Shown here one piece after another: positions 7,728 through 16,577 of a stretch of DNA of 36,582 nt. Position 1 is the first letter of the stretch. Every line of letters begins with the position of its first letter. The notes beneath the pieces are model-generated. The model worked only from the letters and a program-made list of their open reading frames with translations. It did not search any database and was not told the origin of the DNA. This stretch comes from Deltaproteobacteria bacterium (GTDB lineage: Bacteria > Desulfobacterota > Desulfuromonadia > Desulfuromonadales > Geopsychrobacteraceae), in contig JAJRWH010000010.1 of NCBI GenBank assembly GCA_024276935.1, positions 1 through 36,582 of the forward strand, given 5' to 3'. Position numbers and translations under genes: made by a program.

Positions 7728-8626
7728 AACAATTTCTTATCCAGACAACCCTTGTCGGGCCGAGCCCGGGCAGCAGCCTGACCCAACTGTGTCGCCTGTT
7801 CCGCACCCGCCTGGCCAGCCTGGTTGCCTTGTCCGCCCTGGCAGCGGGTCTTTTTGCCGCGCAGAGATTCAATCTGCCGGTTTTGATCGCGACCTTTGCA
7901 ATCTGGCTGCTGGCATCAGGTTGCTCGGCCCTGAATCAACTGCAAGAGGTTGAAATAGACGGCAGAATGCAACGGACCCGGACCCGACCTTTGCCGCGCG
8001 GAGAAATGTCACACCCGCGGGCCCTGCTTCTGGCTCTGGGGACAATCGCCAGTGGTTTATTGCTGTTGGTCCTTCTGGACAAGATGATCCCCCTGCTGCT
8101 CGGCATTCTGGCCATTGTCTGGTACAACGGCGTCTATACTCCGCTGAAAAAAAAGACCGCCTGGGCGGTTTTTCCCGGAGCGATCTGTGGTGCTCTGCCT
8201 CCCCTGATCGGCTTCAGCGCTGGCGGGGGATCACTGTTTGATCCGGCTGCGGTTATCCTGGCCGGGACCCTGATGATATGGCAGGTTCCACATTTCTGGT
8301 TGCTGGCCTGGCGCTACAAACAGGATCAACTCGACTCAAAACTGCCCACCCCCTTTCGTCAGCTGAGTGAACGTCGGTTGTTCGCCATCAACAGCTGCTG
8401 GCTGGTAGCACTGGCGATAAGTTATCTGTTTTTCCTGTTTTTCGGCATGATTCACCACCCGCTTCTGGCCGACATCTACCTGGCACTGCTGGCTACCTTG
8501 CTCCTGGCTGGAACCCGTGAAATACTGCGCGGGGCGCAACAGGCTGACAGTGGACGACTTTTCCATCTGGTCAATCTGTCAATGGCGCTGCTGCTCTTGA
8601 CCCTGATCGGCGACAGCCTGCTATAA
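7724..8626 (+). CDS. ctaB: Protoheme IX farnesyltransferase (heme O synthase)
   Basis: The 300-residue UbiA-superfamily membrane protein has about eight to nine helices. The first prenyl-diphosphate loop reads NQLQEVEIDGRMQRTRTRPL, and a YTPLKKKT loop follows. The first motif departs slightly from the common N-x3-D-x3-D form, with Glu at one Asp position. The family adds a farnesyl group to protoheme to give heme O, needed by this oxidase. No ctaA for heme A is seen in the window, so a caa3 or coo3 heme type cannot be decided here. Translation starts with GTG overlapping the ctaC stop (GTGA). Confidence 0.9.
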   Translation: MKQFLIQTTLVGPSPGSSLTQLCRLFRTRLASLVALSALAAGLFAAQRFNLPVLIATFAIWLLASGCSALNQLQEVEIDGRMQRTRTRPLPRGEMSHPRALLLALGTIASGLLLLVLLDKMIPLLLGILAIVWYNGVYTPLKKKTAWAVFPGAICGALPPLIGFSAGGGSLFDPAAVILAGTLMIWQVPHFWLLAWRYKQDQLDSKLPTPFRQLSERRLFAINSCWLVALAISYLFFLFFGMIHHPLLADIYLALLATLLLAGTREILRGAQQADSGRLFHLVNLSMALLLLTLIGDSLL

Positions 8627-8769
8627 TGCCGCTTCGGCAAGGCTCGGCAAAAAAAACTTTAGCCAACTCAGAGCCTGAGAGTCTCTTCCACCATCGTCCT
8701 GTCCCCTTTGGTTTATCAACGCAATGAACCAGACAGGAAACTGATTACAGACACAAAACGGGTCACGAA

Positions 8770-9399
8770 ATGACTTTGCAAACCTGGCTGATCTACCTTC
8801 TCTGCGTTCTGGCCGCTACGGCGACTCCCGGCCCGGCGGTGCTCTTTATCATAACCAACACCAGCCTTTACGGCTGGCGCAAGGCCAGTTTTGCCGCCCT
8901 GGGCAACATTGTCGGTCTTTTGATTCTTGGCATTATTGCAATCACCGGACTGGGTGCATTGCTCGATACCTCGGAGAGGGTTTTCAACCTGCTTAAATAC
9001 ACGGGTGCTGCCTATCTGGTTTATCTGGGCATCAAACTTTTTTTTCGGCAGGACTTCAAACTCAACGACTTGCAAAATTGTCACAACCCGGCAGACAAAA
9101 CCCCGACCCTGCTCATTATTCAGGCCTGCGGAGTCGCGCTCAGCAATCCCAAAGCGATCGTTTTTTTGACCGCTCTGTTTCCCCAGTTCATCCAGGTTGA
9201 ACAGCCCCTGTTTTTTCAGTTCGTCATTCTGATTTCAACCCTGATGTTTTTTTCTTTTGTGGCTCTGATGTTCTTTGCCCTGTTGGCCCACAAAGCCAAA
9301 TCCTGGCTGATGCGACCACAACGGATCAAAAGATTCAACCAGATCGGTGGCTCTGTCTTTATCGGCTTTGGTGCTCTGCTGGCAACAGCGCGACGCTAG
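8770..9399 (+). CDS. LysE/RhtB-family amino-acid exporter
   Basis: A 209-residue protein with about six hydrophobic segments carries the LysE-family N-terminal motif ATPGPAVLFI and the conserved SNPKAIVFLTALFPQF. Family members export amino acids such as lysine, threonine or homoserine lactone; the substrate cannot be read from sequence. It lies 143 bases after ctaB, so it may have its own promoter, and it is convergent with the lipoprotein genes that follow. A second member of the family is encoded at 14988-15617. Confidence 0.88.
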   Translation: MTLQTWLIYLLCVLAATATPGPAVLFIITNTSLYGWRKASFAALGNIVGLLILGIIAITGLGALLDTSERVFNLLKYTGAAYLVYLGIKLFFRQDFKLNDLQNCHNPADKTPTLLIIQACGVALSNPKAIVFLTALFPQFIQVEQPLFFQFVILISTLMFFSFVALMFFALLAHKAKSWLMRPQRIKRFNQIGGSVFIGFGALLATARR

Positions 9400-9440
9400 T
9401 GTCCCTGTGGCTAATCCTGCCGGATTGACTTAAGGATGGT

Positions 9441-10439
9441 TTAAACCTGAGGGGCGCCGAATGTCATGAGGGTTTCCAGCAGTTCCCGATCCAGGATTTC
9501 GGCCAGCTGCTTCTCGGCGCGAATTCTGGCCATTTCGGCCTGGCGTGCCGAGGTTTTAAAGAACCATTGATGTGAACCGGCCTGGTTGCCACTGTCTGCT
9601 TCGAGCAGGAAAATTTTCAGGCTGCCTCGAACCCAGTACCAACCATCAGCTGTTTTCAGTTGCTCACTGCTGACTTCGGCTTTTAGCAAATAATCCACTC
9701 CCGCTGGATCTGCCTGATAACGGACTCCCGTATTAGCCAGGGCACCAGCCAGAAGAGCCTTGGCACCTCCAAGTTCATCATGCTCTACCACCAGCGCAAT
9801 ATGCCAACGGTCAAGCAGGGTTTCCAGATCATTTTTCAAGGCAACCATTGAATAGATTGCAGGCATTCCGTTACCAGTCGGATCGACAATCTGCACCATT
9901 TTTCGCGATTGCTGACAGCGTTGTTGTGTACGCAGAGCCTGATAGGCCGCATGTACTTTTTCGGGCAGAAAATCTTCGCCCTGCGCCTGTACGATATTTT
10001 GCTGCGTCTCCCTGTCACAGGTCATAAGCTCTTTACGAAGACGCTTTGCTGTTGCCTGGCGGTCCAGAACCGCCAGAGCGTAATAATCACCCTCCCGGTC
10101 ATGCCAGTTTCCGACAATCTGCATCCCCTTGATAACCTGACCGACCTGAGCCCGAATATCACGCATGATCCGGGTTTGCAGCTCGGCATCTGCTCCTTGC
10201 CCCTGTTGCCATTCCAGACGTTCGTAGCTGTGTTCCCGAACCCTCACTTCAAATATTTTCGCCAGATCAGCCCGGGCTCGGTCGCGCGCCAATGAGGCGG
10301 TGTTCCCCTGACCACGACCGATCAGGTATTGCGCCGCAGGATAGCTCGCAGCCCTGCCGTCAACCCAATCCGGGGCAGATCGATCAGCGGCACAACCGGC
10401 ACTTAAAAACAGCAGCAACCCGACAATAATCCTGCGCAT
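9441..10439 (-). CDS. LPP20-like outer-membrane lipoprotein with C-terminal extension
   Basis: The 332-residue precursor has the lipobox LSAGC (C16). The first mature part (APDWVDG..., GRGQGNTASLARDRARADLAKIFEVRVREHSYE) resembles the LPP20 domain, as does the other LPP20-like gene of this cluster. After about residue 150 it extends into an additional domain with no motif I recognise. The helix at the end is rich in Arg, Glu and Leu. It is the last gene of a five-gene minus-strand series and touches the upstream gene without a gap (stop of that gene at 10440). The function is unknown; I infer a periplasm-facing partner of the LpoB-like protein. Confidence 0.75.
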   Translation of the reverse strand: MRRIIVGLLLFLSAGCAADRSAPDWVDGRAASYPAAQYLIGRGQGNTASLARDRARADLAKIFEVRVREHSYERLEWQQGQGADAELQTRIMRDIRAQVGQVIKGMQIVGNWHDREGDYYALAVLDRQATAKRLRKELMTCDRETQQNIVQAQGEDFLPEKVHAAYQALRTQQRCQQSRKMVQIVDPTGNGMPAIYSMVALKNDLETLLDRWHIALVVEHDELGGAKALLAGALANTGVRYQADPAGVDYLLKAEVSSEQLKTADGWYWVRGSLKIFLLEADSGNQAGSHQWFFKTSARQAEMARIRAEKQLAEILDRELLETLMTFGAPQV

Positions 10440-11759
10440 TCAGTTTTTCCTTTGCAATGAATCCGGGGCAACTTCGGTACAGGAGAGATAAGTTTTATGC
10501 CCTGCGGTTAAAAGAACCTTCGGATAGTCGAGAGTTTTTACAGGTTGTCCTGACGTATCCAGCAGATCAACCTTGAGATCATAGGTTCCCGGGGGCAATG
10601 TCACCCGTGCCAGCTGGATATTGGCCGGTAATGACATCCAACTGCGGGTATCAGCCCGTTCAGTAAAAATCCCCGTAAGGTTGACCAGAAAACCGGCAAA
10701 ATCATCCTTCTTGCCTGCTTCTTTTGTCACACGGTACTTGAGAATATTCCGGGCAATCGCCCGGGCCAGCATAGCAGGCTGGTTTCGCTCAAGCTCGGCA
10801 ATTGCCAGATCTTCAATATTTTCAAATATTTCAGTTTCAAACACCTGGTCTGCAATTTCAAGCCTGGCCGCAGAAAACCCGCCCGGTCGTTTCACATAAG
10901 CAGGAAGCGCAACCCGAACCAACTGTCCACGCGGTGGAACAGGAACGGTCAACGATTGCTCAACCTTGATCGGTGCCAGACCATTATTAAAAATAAAAAT
11001 CAGTTCTCCCTGCTCTTTTTTCCGGGCAGCGGATTGCCAATGGTCGAGAGCAAAATCAGCGCGATACTGCTGGTTTTCTTCTGTCAGACCAACAGCGTCA
11101 CTCACCCGCAGCAGATCTCGTTGCAGCTGCCGGGGCACCGCCAACGCGTAGCGGTTTTGATGTTCAAGATAGGCCTGATAGGCCCTGCGGTAAGAGATCA
11201 TCGCATCGCTGATTTCTCCGGTCGATTCATAGATCAACCCGGCCAGATAACGTGCCAGCGGATCGTTGTCGAACAACGGACCAACCTCGTCATCCCCCAG
11301 TTGCGCCAACAGCAGGTCAATCTGCAGAGCCTCAACCCTGGCATCATCCAGCTGGCCAAGATCCAGATAATTCAGGGCAGAATAGAGATTGAGCATCACC
11401 CGCTCATAGGGAGTCCCAGCATAGCTGCGCATGGCATCATTGATCGCGAGGGCTGCGGTTTGCTCACGTAAGCTCAACGCATCAAGTTTTTCGGCCAGCT
11501 GCTTGGCGGCAGAAAAAACCTGATTACTGGCCACAAACCGGCCTTGCATCCGCAGCAACAGCCCTCGATTCATCAATAAAAGCAAGCGGTTGCGCTCTGG
11601 CGTTTTTTCTTTGTCCAGAAGTTTGAGCGCACCAGCCGGGTTCTGCTGAGCGATCTCAAGCGCAATGGGCGTAAAGCTGTTGCTGTACGAGGCGCACCCG
11701 CCCAGAAGCAGCAACAGTCCCAATGACAGCCAGGGTATCGCTGAAAGGATAAATCTCAT
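10440..11759 (-). CDS. COG3014-like TPR-containing lipoprotein
   Basis: The 439-residue precursor has lipobox LLGGC (C22). The N-terminal half is helical with repeat-like segments (ERNRLLLLMNRGLLLRMQG, then YERVMLNLYSALNYLDLGQLDDARVEA), consistent with tetratricopeptide repeats. The C-terminal half is beta-rich, with PPGTYDLKVDLLD near the end. It matches my memory of the COG3014 lipoproteins found beside LpoB-like (COG3417) and LPP20-like (COG3018) genes. A role in linking outer membrane lipoproteins with peptidoglycan synthesis is inference only. It follows the LpoB-like gene by 20 bases. Confidence 0.75.
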   Translation of the reverse strand: MRFILSAIPWLSLGLLLLLGGCASYSNSFTPIALEIAQQNPAGALKLLDKEKTPERNRLLLLMNRGLLLRMQGRFVASNQVFSAAKQLAEKLDALSLREQTAALAINDAMRSYAGTPYERVMLNLYSALNYLDLGQLDDARVEALQIDLLLAQLGDDEVGPLFDNDPLARYLAGLIYESTGEISDAMISYRRAYQAYLEHQNRYALAVPRQLQRDLLRVSDAVGLTEENQQYRADFALDHWQSAARKKEQGELIFIFNNGLAPIKVEQSLTVPVPPRGQLVRVALPAYVKRPGGFSAARLEIADQVFETEIFENIEDLAIAELERNQPAMLARAIARNILKYRVTKEAGKKDDFAGFLVNLTGIFTERADTRSWMSLPANIQLARVTLPPGTYDLKVDLLDTSGQPVKTLDYPKVLLTAGHKTYLSCTEVAPDSLQRKN

Positions 11760-11779
11760 CTGCCGAAATCAGCAGTTGT

Positions 11780-12382
11780 TCAGTAACGCAATTTGCTGCG
11801 CTTGACGAACTTCTTGATCTTCTTCTGCCCCAGCCAGACCTTGCGATTGTCGGCCAGGCTGATCAGGGTCAAATCGACCTGATAATAGCGGACCTGTTTC
11901 TTGCCTGATTGGTCAATAATGGTGTTGATCTGACCTTTGAGCATAAAATCGGCCCCGCGTTCCTGTCCCATTGCCTTGCGCGTATCTTCACGCGCGTTCA
12001 GATCCTGATCCTTGCGTTCACCACGAATCTCTTCACGTTCGATTGCTGAAGCGACAAAATCAACCCGCCCGGAATTGATCATCGCCCGTTCGATATCATT
12101 GACGAAGGTATTGATATTGATGTGTTCGTGGCTCAGGTTGCGCAAGGTGCCAACAATTACCGCCGGACGTTTGCCATAATCCACCATAAAATCTGACACC
12201 CAGGGGCGCTCGAGCATATCGGCGATCATTTCTTCGGATACCAATCGAGAATCGGTGTCATTCCAGGCACCGCTTAAATCCCGGACATCATCCGGTTCGA
12301 TCCGCTTGACCTGGGTTCCACACCCGACAAGCAGAGTTGTTGCCAGCACGACCAACATAATCCAGCTTCTTTTCATCTTCAT
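11780..12382 (-). CDS. LpoB-like penicillin-binding-protein activator lipoprotein
   Basis: The 200-residue precursor has lipobox LLVGC (C21). The mature part has the LpoB/YcfM family course: RPAVIVGTLRNLSHEHININTFVNDIERAMINSGRVDFV, then a basic segment, GADFMLKGQINT, and YYQVDLTLISLADNRKVW. LpoB in enterobacteria is anchored in the outer membrane and stimulates PBP1b; whether this homolog does so is not shown. Its ATG overlaps the stop of the upstream LPP20-like gene by 4 bases. The C-terminus is unusually basic (KKIKKFVKRSK). Confidence 0.82.
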   Translation of the reverse strand: MKMKRSWIMLVVLATTLLVGCGTQVKRIEPDDVRDLSGAWNDTDSRLVSEEMIADMLERPWVSDFMVDYGKRPAVIVGTLRNLSHEHININTFVNDIERAMINSGRVDFVASAIEREEIRGERKDQDLNAREDTRKAMGQERGADFMLKGQINTIIDQSGKKQVRYYQVDLTLISLADNRKVWLGQKKIKKFVKRSKLRY

Positions 12383-12936
12383 TTTGTTTTCTCCAATTGA
12401 CGATCAAAAATCGTATCACCCCGTTTTTGCAGATAGCTGCCAAAGCTCTGGTTCAGTTCCTGACTGACAGCAAGAACCTGTTTAACACGTTCAAGATCCA
12501 GTTCGGCAACGGCGTAAATCGTACCTGTTTTCTGATCCCGCCAGTGTCCGATAATTCGGGCTCCGCTCAGATTGGTTTTAGTCAGGCTCTCAATCTGCCG
12601 AGAGACCGTCTGCCGAGCAATCATCTCACCATCCGTACCGCTGGCGTCGCCAAAATCCTTGCTGACGACATCAATAAATGAGGAAAGTATCCTGGCAACC
12701 TCGGCACGAGCGCGATTGTCAGCCGTTGATTTCTGCAAGGAAAGATCCCCCATTGGTGGAGCCTGCCCAACACCATGAAAGAGACGACCATCCCGGTCAT
12801 TGAGAACCTGGGTTCCTTCATTCACCCAATCAGGTGCCCCTTTGATACCCAGATCACTTTCAACAAGAGTTTTCCCCGCACACCCACCAAGTAGCAGCAA
12901 CAGAGTAAAACCGAAAACAGCACTTCTTTTCATCAT
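12379..12936 (-). CDS. LPP20-family lipoprotein
   Basis: A 185-residue precursor starts at tandem ATGs (12936), 8 bases after AGGAGG. An upstream in-frame extension to 13008 lies inside the DUF547 gene and is not used. The lipobox is LLGGC (C19). The mature domain contains GAPDWVNEG, LFHGVGQAPPM, then SLQKSTADNRARAEVARIL and a closing beta part (IIGHWRDQKTGTIYAVAELDLE), the LPP20 pattern. The same pattern is seen in the lipoprotein at 9441-10439, so the cluster holds two paralogs flanking LpoB-like and COG3014-like genes. Confidence 0.8.
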   Translation of the reverse strand: MMKRSAVFGFTLLLLLGGCAGKTLVESDLGIKGAPDWVNEGTQVLNDRDGRLFHGVGQAPPMGDLSLQKSTADNRARAEVARILSSFIDVVSKDFGDASGTDGEMIARQTVSRQIESLTKTNLSGARIIGHWRDQKTGTIYAVAELDLERVKQVLAVSQELNQSFGSYLQKRGDTIFDRQLEKTK

Positions 12937-12974
12937 TAATGAGTCCTCCTGAAACAAACCCTGAGAGACAGGGA

Positions 12975-13787
12975 TCAGCTGTTGAGTGCCCAGTCGTAAT
13001 CTTTCCACTGGATTCGGGCATGATGACCCCGTTCACGCAGAAAATCCTTTTCTCCGACATCGCGCCGATAGTGGGCAAGAAAATCAAAGACCTCTTTCTG
13101 GCCACCAAAATCCCCCCGATACCATTTAAAAATTGGCGACAGCCTTACCCGATTCTGCGACGGGTCGATCTCGACCTCCGGGCCATTGACAAAGTTCTCA
13201 GCCGCCATTTCAAGCTGGGATTCGAGCTGGTCCGCAACATAATAGTTGATCGGCGGGCAGGACGAACTGCCACAGACAAGGGCAAAATGAATGCGGGGAT
13301 CGACCCGTTCAACCCGGTAGGCCATTCGGGGATCATCGTCGGCAAAAGGATGAAAAAAACCGTAAGGTGGACGGCGGTTGTTACGCAGAATCCCGTGTTC
13401 AATGTCATCGGCAGAGTACTCGGCAATTCCGATCCGGTAGTATATCCGCCCGAAAAAGTCATAGACTTCCTTGACCGTTTTTTGTACATCAAGAGCAATG
13501 ATGCCGTGAATCACCAGACTGTTATAGAGATTGATCCAGAAGGCAATTTTTTCCTCCTGGGTTTGCAAATTGAGCAGATCATATTCCTGCAACAGGCGAC
13601 AGTCGTTACAATAGTCAGCAAAACCGGGAGAATCACGCAGGCGATGATAATCGACCCGGCCACATTCACTGTCAAAAAAATCCTGTTTGAGACGACCGAT
13701 CCGTAACTGGAGCTCTGCCGCCACATCAATGCGAGTACGCGACCGGGGAATCTCGCCATCATTCAAAAGTAATCTGTCGTTATTCAT
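12975..13787 (-). CDS. DUF547-family protein
   Basis: The 270-residue product has the DUF547 hallmarks: KIAFWINLYNSLVIHGI at about residues 82-98, GILRNNRRPPY, then IHFALVCGSSSCPP with conserved Cys and Ser. The fold is thought to be papain- or transglutaminase-like, but the activity is unknown. No signal peptide or membrane segment is visible. I preferred ATG at 13787 (with ACAGG about 5 bases upstream) over the TTG at 13799. It is the most upstream gene of the minus-strand lipoprotein series, 38 bases before the LPP20-like start, so it may share their promoter. Confidence 0.8.
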   Translation of the reverse strand: MNNDRLLLNDGEIPRSRTRIDVAAELQLRIGRLKQDFFDSECGRVDYHRLRDSPGFADYCNDCRLLQEYDLLNLQTQEEKIAFWINLYNSLVIHGIIALDVQKTVKEVYDFFGRIYYRIGIAEYSADDIEHGILRNNRRPPYGFFHPFADDDPRMAYRVERVDPRIHFALVCGSSSCPPINYYVADQLESQLEMAAENFVNGPEVEIDPSQNRVRLSPIFKWYRGDFGGQKEVFDFLAHYRRDVGEKDFLRERGHHARIQWKDYDWALNS

Positions 13788-13914
13788 CAAACCTGTCAAT
13801 CAACCGGGAAAAAGAGTTGAAAAAAATGCCCCCAATTTCAACGAACATGATACAAAGTATAGCAGAAACCCGTATGAAAAGATCACCCACATTTCAGGCT
13901 CTGGAGAAAAATCT

Positions 13915-14454
13915 ATGCGTCATTTTGCTCTGACGATCATCGGTCGTGATCGTGCCGGAATCGTTTCCGAAGTCACCGGTATCCTCTATCAGCTCGGCTG
14001 CAACATTGCCGACAGCAGCTGTTCGATCCTTGGCGGGCAGTTTTCAATGATTCTGATTATTTCTCATCCGGAAATGCAGAATCAAACCACCCTCAGTGAG
14101 GCTTTTGCAGTTCTTGAGCAAAGTGGTCTTTCTGTTTTCCTGCGAACCCTGAAACCGGGCGGAGAAGAGCGCCCCGATCTGCAAGGGGAAATCTGTATGA
14201 TCTCGGTCTACGGGGCTGACAAACCGGGAATCGTCTATCGGGTAGCCCGCGAACTGGGCGACCGTCAGATCAACATCACCGATCTGAACACCAAGCTGAT
14301 TGGCGAAAAAGAGGCCCCGGTTTATGTCATGATGATCGAAGCAATTCTCACTGCCGGAATGACCGTTGAAGATGTTGAGCAGTGGATGACCGCGCTTAAA
14401 AACGAAATGAACGTTGATATCTCGGTCCGCTCGATTACACCCCTGGAGCTTTAG
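13915..14454 (+). CDS. Tandem ACT-domain protein, GcvR-like
   Basis: The 179-residue product consists of two ACT domains. The first begins FALTIIGRDRAGIVSEVTGILYQLGCNIADSS and the second ICMISVYGADKPGIVYRVARELGDRQINITDL. This is the architecture of GcvR-type glycine cleavage regulators, in which glycine or another amino acid binds between the ACT folds. No DNA-binding domain is present. The ATG at 13915 has GGAGA 8 bases upstream. A longer open frame begins at 13687 but overlaps the divergent DUF547 gene. Peptide deformylase follows 6 bases later, so both are likely one transcript. Confidence 0.85.
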   Translation: MRHFALTIIGRDRAGIVSEVTGILYQLGCNIADSSCSILGGQFSMILIISHPEMQNQTTLSEAFAVLEQSGLSVFLRTLKPGGEERPDLQGEICMISVYGADKPGIVYRVARELGDRQINITDLNTKLIGEKEAPVYVMMIEAILTAGMTVEDVEQWMTALKNEMNVDISVRSITPLEL

Positions 14455-14460
14455 AAAACA

Positions 14461-14961
14461 ATGGCTGTCAAGGAAGTTCTGCTTTACCCCCATCCGGCCC
14501 TCAAAGAAATCTGTAATCCTGTCACCTGTTGGGACGACAGCGTTCAGCAGCTGTTGCAGGATCTGGTCGATACCATGATTGATGCCGGTCATTCTGTTGG
14601 CGTTGCTGCCCCGCAGATCAACGATATGCGACGCGCTGTGGTTGTGGATGTCTCAAAAAGCAAACTGGGGAAGAAACAGGAGAACCACGGGTTGTTGCAG
14701 ATGGTCAACCCGCAAATTATTGAGCGCGATGGCCAGACACTGGTCCGCGAAGGATGCATGTCTGTCCCTGATTATACGGGCAATGTCATGCGGGCCGAAC
14801 GGATTGTGGTGCAATTCCAGGACGAAAACCAGCAGCTGCAGGTCATCAGTGCCGAGGGGTTCGAAGCCATCGCGATTCAACACGAACTGGATCATCTTGA
14901 CGGCTACCTTTTTCTTGATCGGGTTTCAAGCCTCAAGACCGACCTGTTTCGACGCAAGTAG
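14461..14961 (+). CDS. def: Peptide deformylase
   Basis: The 166-residue metalloenzyme removes the formyl group from the N-terminal Met of new proteins. All three family motifs are present: SVGVAAPQ (about residues 45-51), EGCMSVP with metal ligand C99, and QHELDHLDG with H141, catalytic E142 and H145. The length is normal for a type I enzyme. Coupled to the ACT-domain gene upstream. It is convergent with the exporter gene starting at 15617. Confidence 0.95.
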   Translation: MAVKEVLLYPHPALKEICNPVTCWDDSVQQLLQDLVDTMIDAGHSVGVAAPQINDMRRAVVVDVSKSKLGKKQENHGLLQMVNPQIIERDGQTLVREGCMSVPDYTGNVMRAERIVVQFQDENQQLQVISAEGFEAIAIQHELDHLDGYLFLDRVSSLKTDLFRRK

Positions 14962-14987
14962 GTAAAAAAACAGCAGGTACCCTTAAT

Positions 14988-15617
14988 CTACTGACGGCTG
15001 GCCAACGCCAGTTTTATTCCCAGGGCGATCAAAACACCCCCCATCAGCCTTTCGGCCCAGTGTCCAAAACGGCAAAAAAAGGCTCTAACCTGGGGTCGGG
15101 TCAAAAATATTGCCAGCAGACTGAACCAGACTCCGGTGGCTAACGCCATATAAACCCCGTAACCGACCTGAGCCCAAAGCGGAGTTTGCGGGCTGATCAC
15201 CAGCGAGAAAAGAGCCAGAAAAAAGAGCGTGGCCTTGGGATTGAGGACATTGGTCAGAAAACCGAGTCGTAACGCTTGTGCCGCCGAAATTGACACCGCG
15301 GCGGAAGAAGAGATACTCGATGATTGGGCTGGACGCGCCTGCAACGAACGCCATCCGACATAGAGCAGGTATGCGGCCCCGACCAGCTTGATGAGACTGA
15401 ACAGCACGACCGATTGAGAAATAATCAAACCCAGACCGAGCAGACTGTAACAAACATGAACCAGAATCCCGCCACCAATACCAAGGCTGGTATAGATCGC
15501 CGAGCGTCGCCCGCTGATGATACTCTGGCGCAGGACCATGGCAAAATCTGGCCCGGGGCTGGCAACAGCCAGCAGATGAACCAGGGCAATCGTCAGAAAT
15601 TCAGACCACAAGTTCAT
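14988..15617 (-). CDS. LysE/RhtB-family amino-acid exporter
   Basis: The 209-residue, six-helix protein carries ASPGPDFAMVLRQS at the N-terminus, AAYLLYVGWRSL in the middle, and NVLNPKATLFFLALFS, all typical of the LysE/RhtB family. A basic helix (LTRPQVRAFFCRFGHWAERLMGG) leads to the last membrane segment. The substrate is not predictable. It overlaps the end of the uracil-DNA-glycosylase-like gene by 4 bases, which suggests co-transcription with it and the DUF2288 gene. Confidence 0.9.
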   Translation of the reverse strand: MNLWSEFLTIALVHLLAVASPGPDFAMVLRQSIISGRRSAIYTSLGIGGGILVHVCYSLLGLGLIISQSVVLFSLIKLVGAAYLLYVGWRSLQARPAQSSSISSSAAVSISAAQALRLGFLTNVLNPKATLFFLALFSLVISPQTPLWAQVGYGVYMALATGVWFSLLAIFLTRPQVRAFFCRFGHWAERLMGGVLIALGIKLALASRQ

Positions 15618-16288
15618 CCTGATGTCACAATCTTTCGCATCTGGTTACGAAACTTTCCCGCCCCACCGTTGGCCGGGTGACGAACCTCAAGAGCCGCAAT
15701 CCCCAATTGTTCCAGCTGGGCTGCCGACTTCTTGCCAACCGCCACGACCTTCTCGAACCGACCCAGGGCAAGCATCTGTCTGAGAACCTGGTGGCCTGCC
15801 GCCAGTTCTTCATCGGTCGGGGTGCGATTACTCAACATCCCGCGGGCAGAATGATAAGGATGCCAGGGAAAAGCGTTCCACAAAATGACCGAGCGGGGAT
15901 CAACGCCAGACTCCTGGAAAAATCCCCAAACAATCGTCGCTGTAGGCTCGGTAAATCCTTCCGGTTTGATTGCTGGTGAACTGGTCCGTTGCGGCTGACC
16001 CTGAAAAACATCTGCGGCAACAAGACCCTTGTGCTGCAAACCACCTAGCAACAACCGTTCGCTGGTCATTGGAATTCCGCTGAAATGTCCGCCCTGATAA
16101 CCGATCGCCTCTGCCAGAAGCAAAACCTTTGCCCGCCCGATTCGCTCCTGAAGGTAGGCCGACAACTGACGCCGCCGAATACGAGGGCCCTGGGTATCGA
16201 GATCATGTTCCGGGTCACTCTCGCCCCAGGGGTTGAAAACATCAGGGCTGCGATAACCAGCCAGTTTTTCAACAAATTCTTCAGGCAT
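15614..16288 (-). CDS. Uracil-DNA-glycosylase superfamily protein
   Basis: The 224-residue product has a UDG-like course. Motif 1 appears as LLLAEAIGYQGGHFSGIPMTSE, the central segment as ILWNAFPWHPY, and the late His motif as VRHPANGGAGKF. These match proteins commonly labelled uracil-DNA glycosylase in related bacteria, but motif 1 lacks the usual Asp or Glu of classical families, so the base substrate is uncertain. ATG at 16288 was chosen because AGGA lies 6 bases upstream; an in-frame extension to 16324 enters the DUF2288 gene. It overlaps that gene by 8 bases and the exporter by 4. Confidence 0.75.
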   Translation of the reverse strand: MPEEFVEKLAGYRSPDVFNPWGESDPEHDLDTQGPRIRRRQLSAYLQERIGRAKVLLLAEAIGYQGGHFSGIPMTSERLLLGGLQHKGLVAADVFQGQPQRTSSPAIKPEGFTEPTATIVWGFFQESGVDPRSVILWNAFPWHPYHSARGMLSNRTPTDEELAAGHQVLRQMLALGRFEKVVAVGKKSAAQLEQLGIAALEVRHPANGGAGKFRNQMRKIVTSG

Positions 16289-16577
16289 GCTGAACTTCCT
16301 GAAGCAGAATATAGGGGGCCGCAATCAACATCCGAAAGGGCTTGTCGAGTTGGGTTTCCCATACGGTCAACTGTTCTTCTGTCGGCTTGCCCACTTGCCC
16401 CTGTTCGATCCAGCAACTGATTTCAGAGGCTGCATCTTCAGCAACCTTGCAGGCCACCTCGACCAGATCAAGCTGGGGAGCAACCAGAATCAGGGCATCA
16501 CGTTGCAGATGAATTCGTAATGCACTCCATTCTACCTCGGCCAGATCTTTTTCAAAACGTTCACGAACTTCTGACAT
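16281..16577 (-). CDS. DUF2288-family protein
   Basis: The 98-residue soluble protein has the course ERFEKDLAEVEWSALRIHLQRDALILV, followed by a helix (VEVACKVAEDAASEISCWIEQGQVGKP) and FRMLIAAPYILLQ. I recognise this as the DUF2288 family, of unknown function. It is the first of three overlapping minus-strand genes, ahead of the UDG-like gene. Confidence 0.7.
   Translation of the reverse strand: MSEVRERFEKDLAEVEWSALRIHLQRDALILVAPQLDLVEVACKVAEDAASEISCWIEQGQVGKPTEEQLTVWETQLDKPFRMLIAAPYILLQEVQHA

Noticed and set aside
8630-8660. GC-rich hairpin (TGCCG-CTT-CGGCA) after ctaB
   Set aside because: It is short and followed by AGGCTCGGC and then A-residues rather than T, so it is not a convincing terminator for ctaB.
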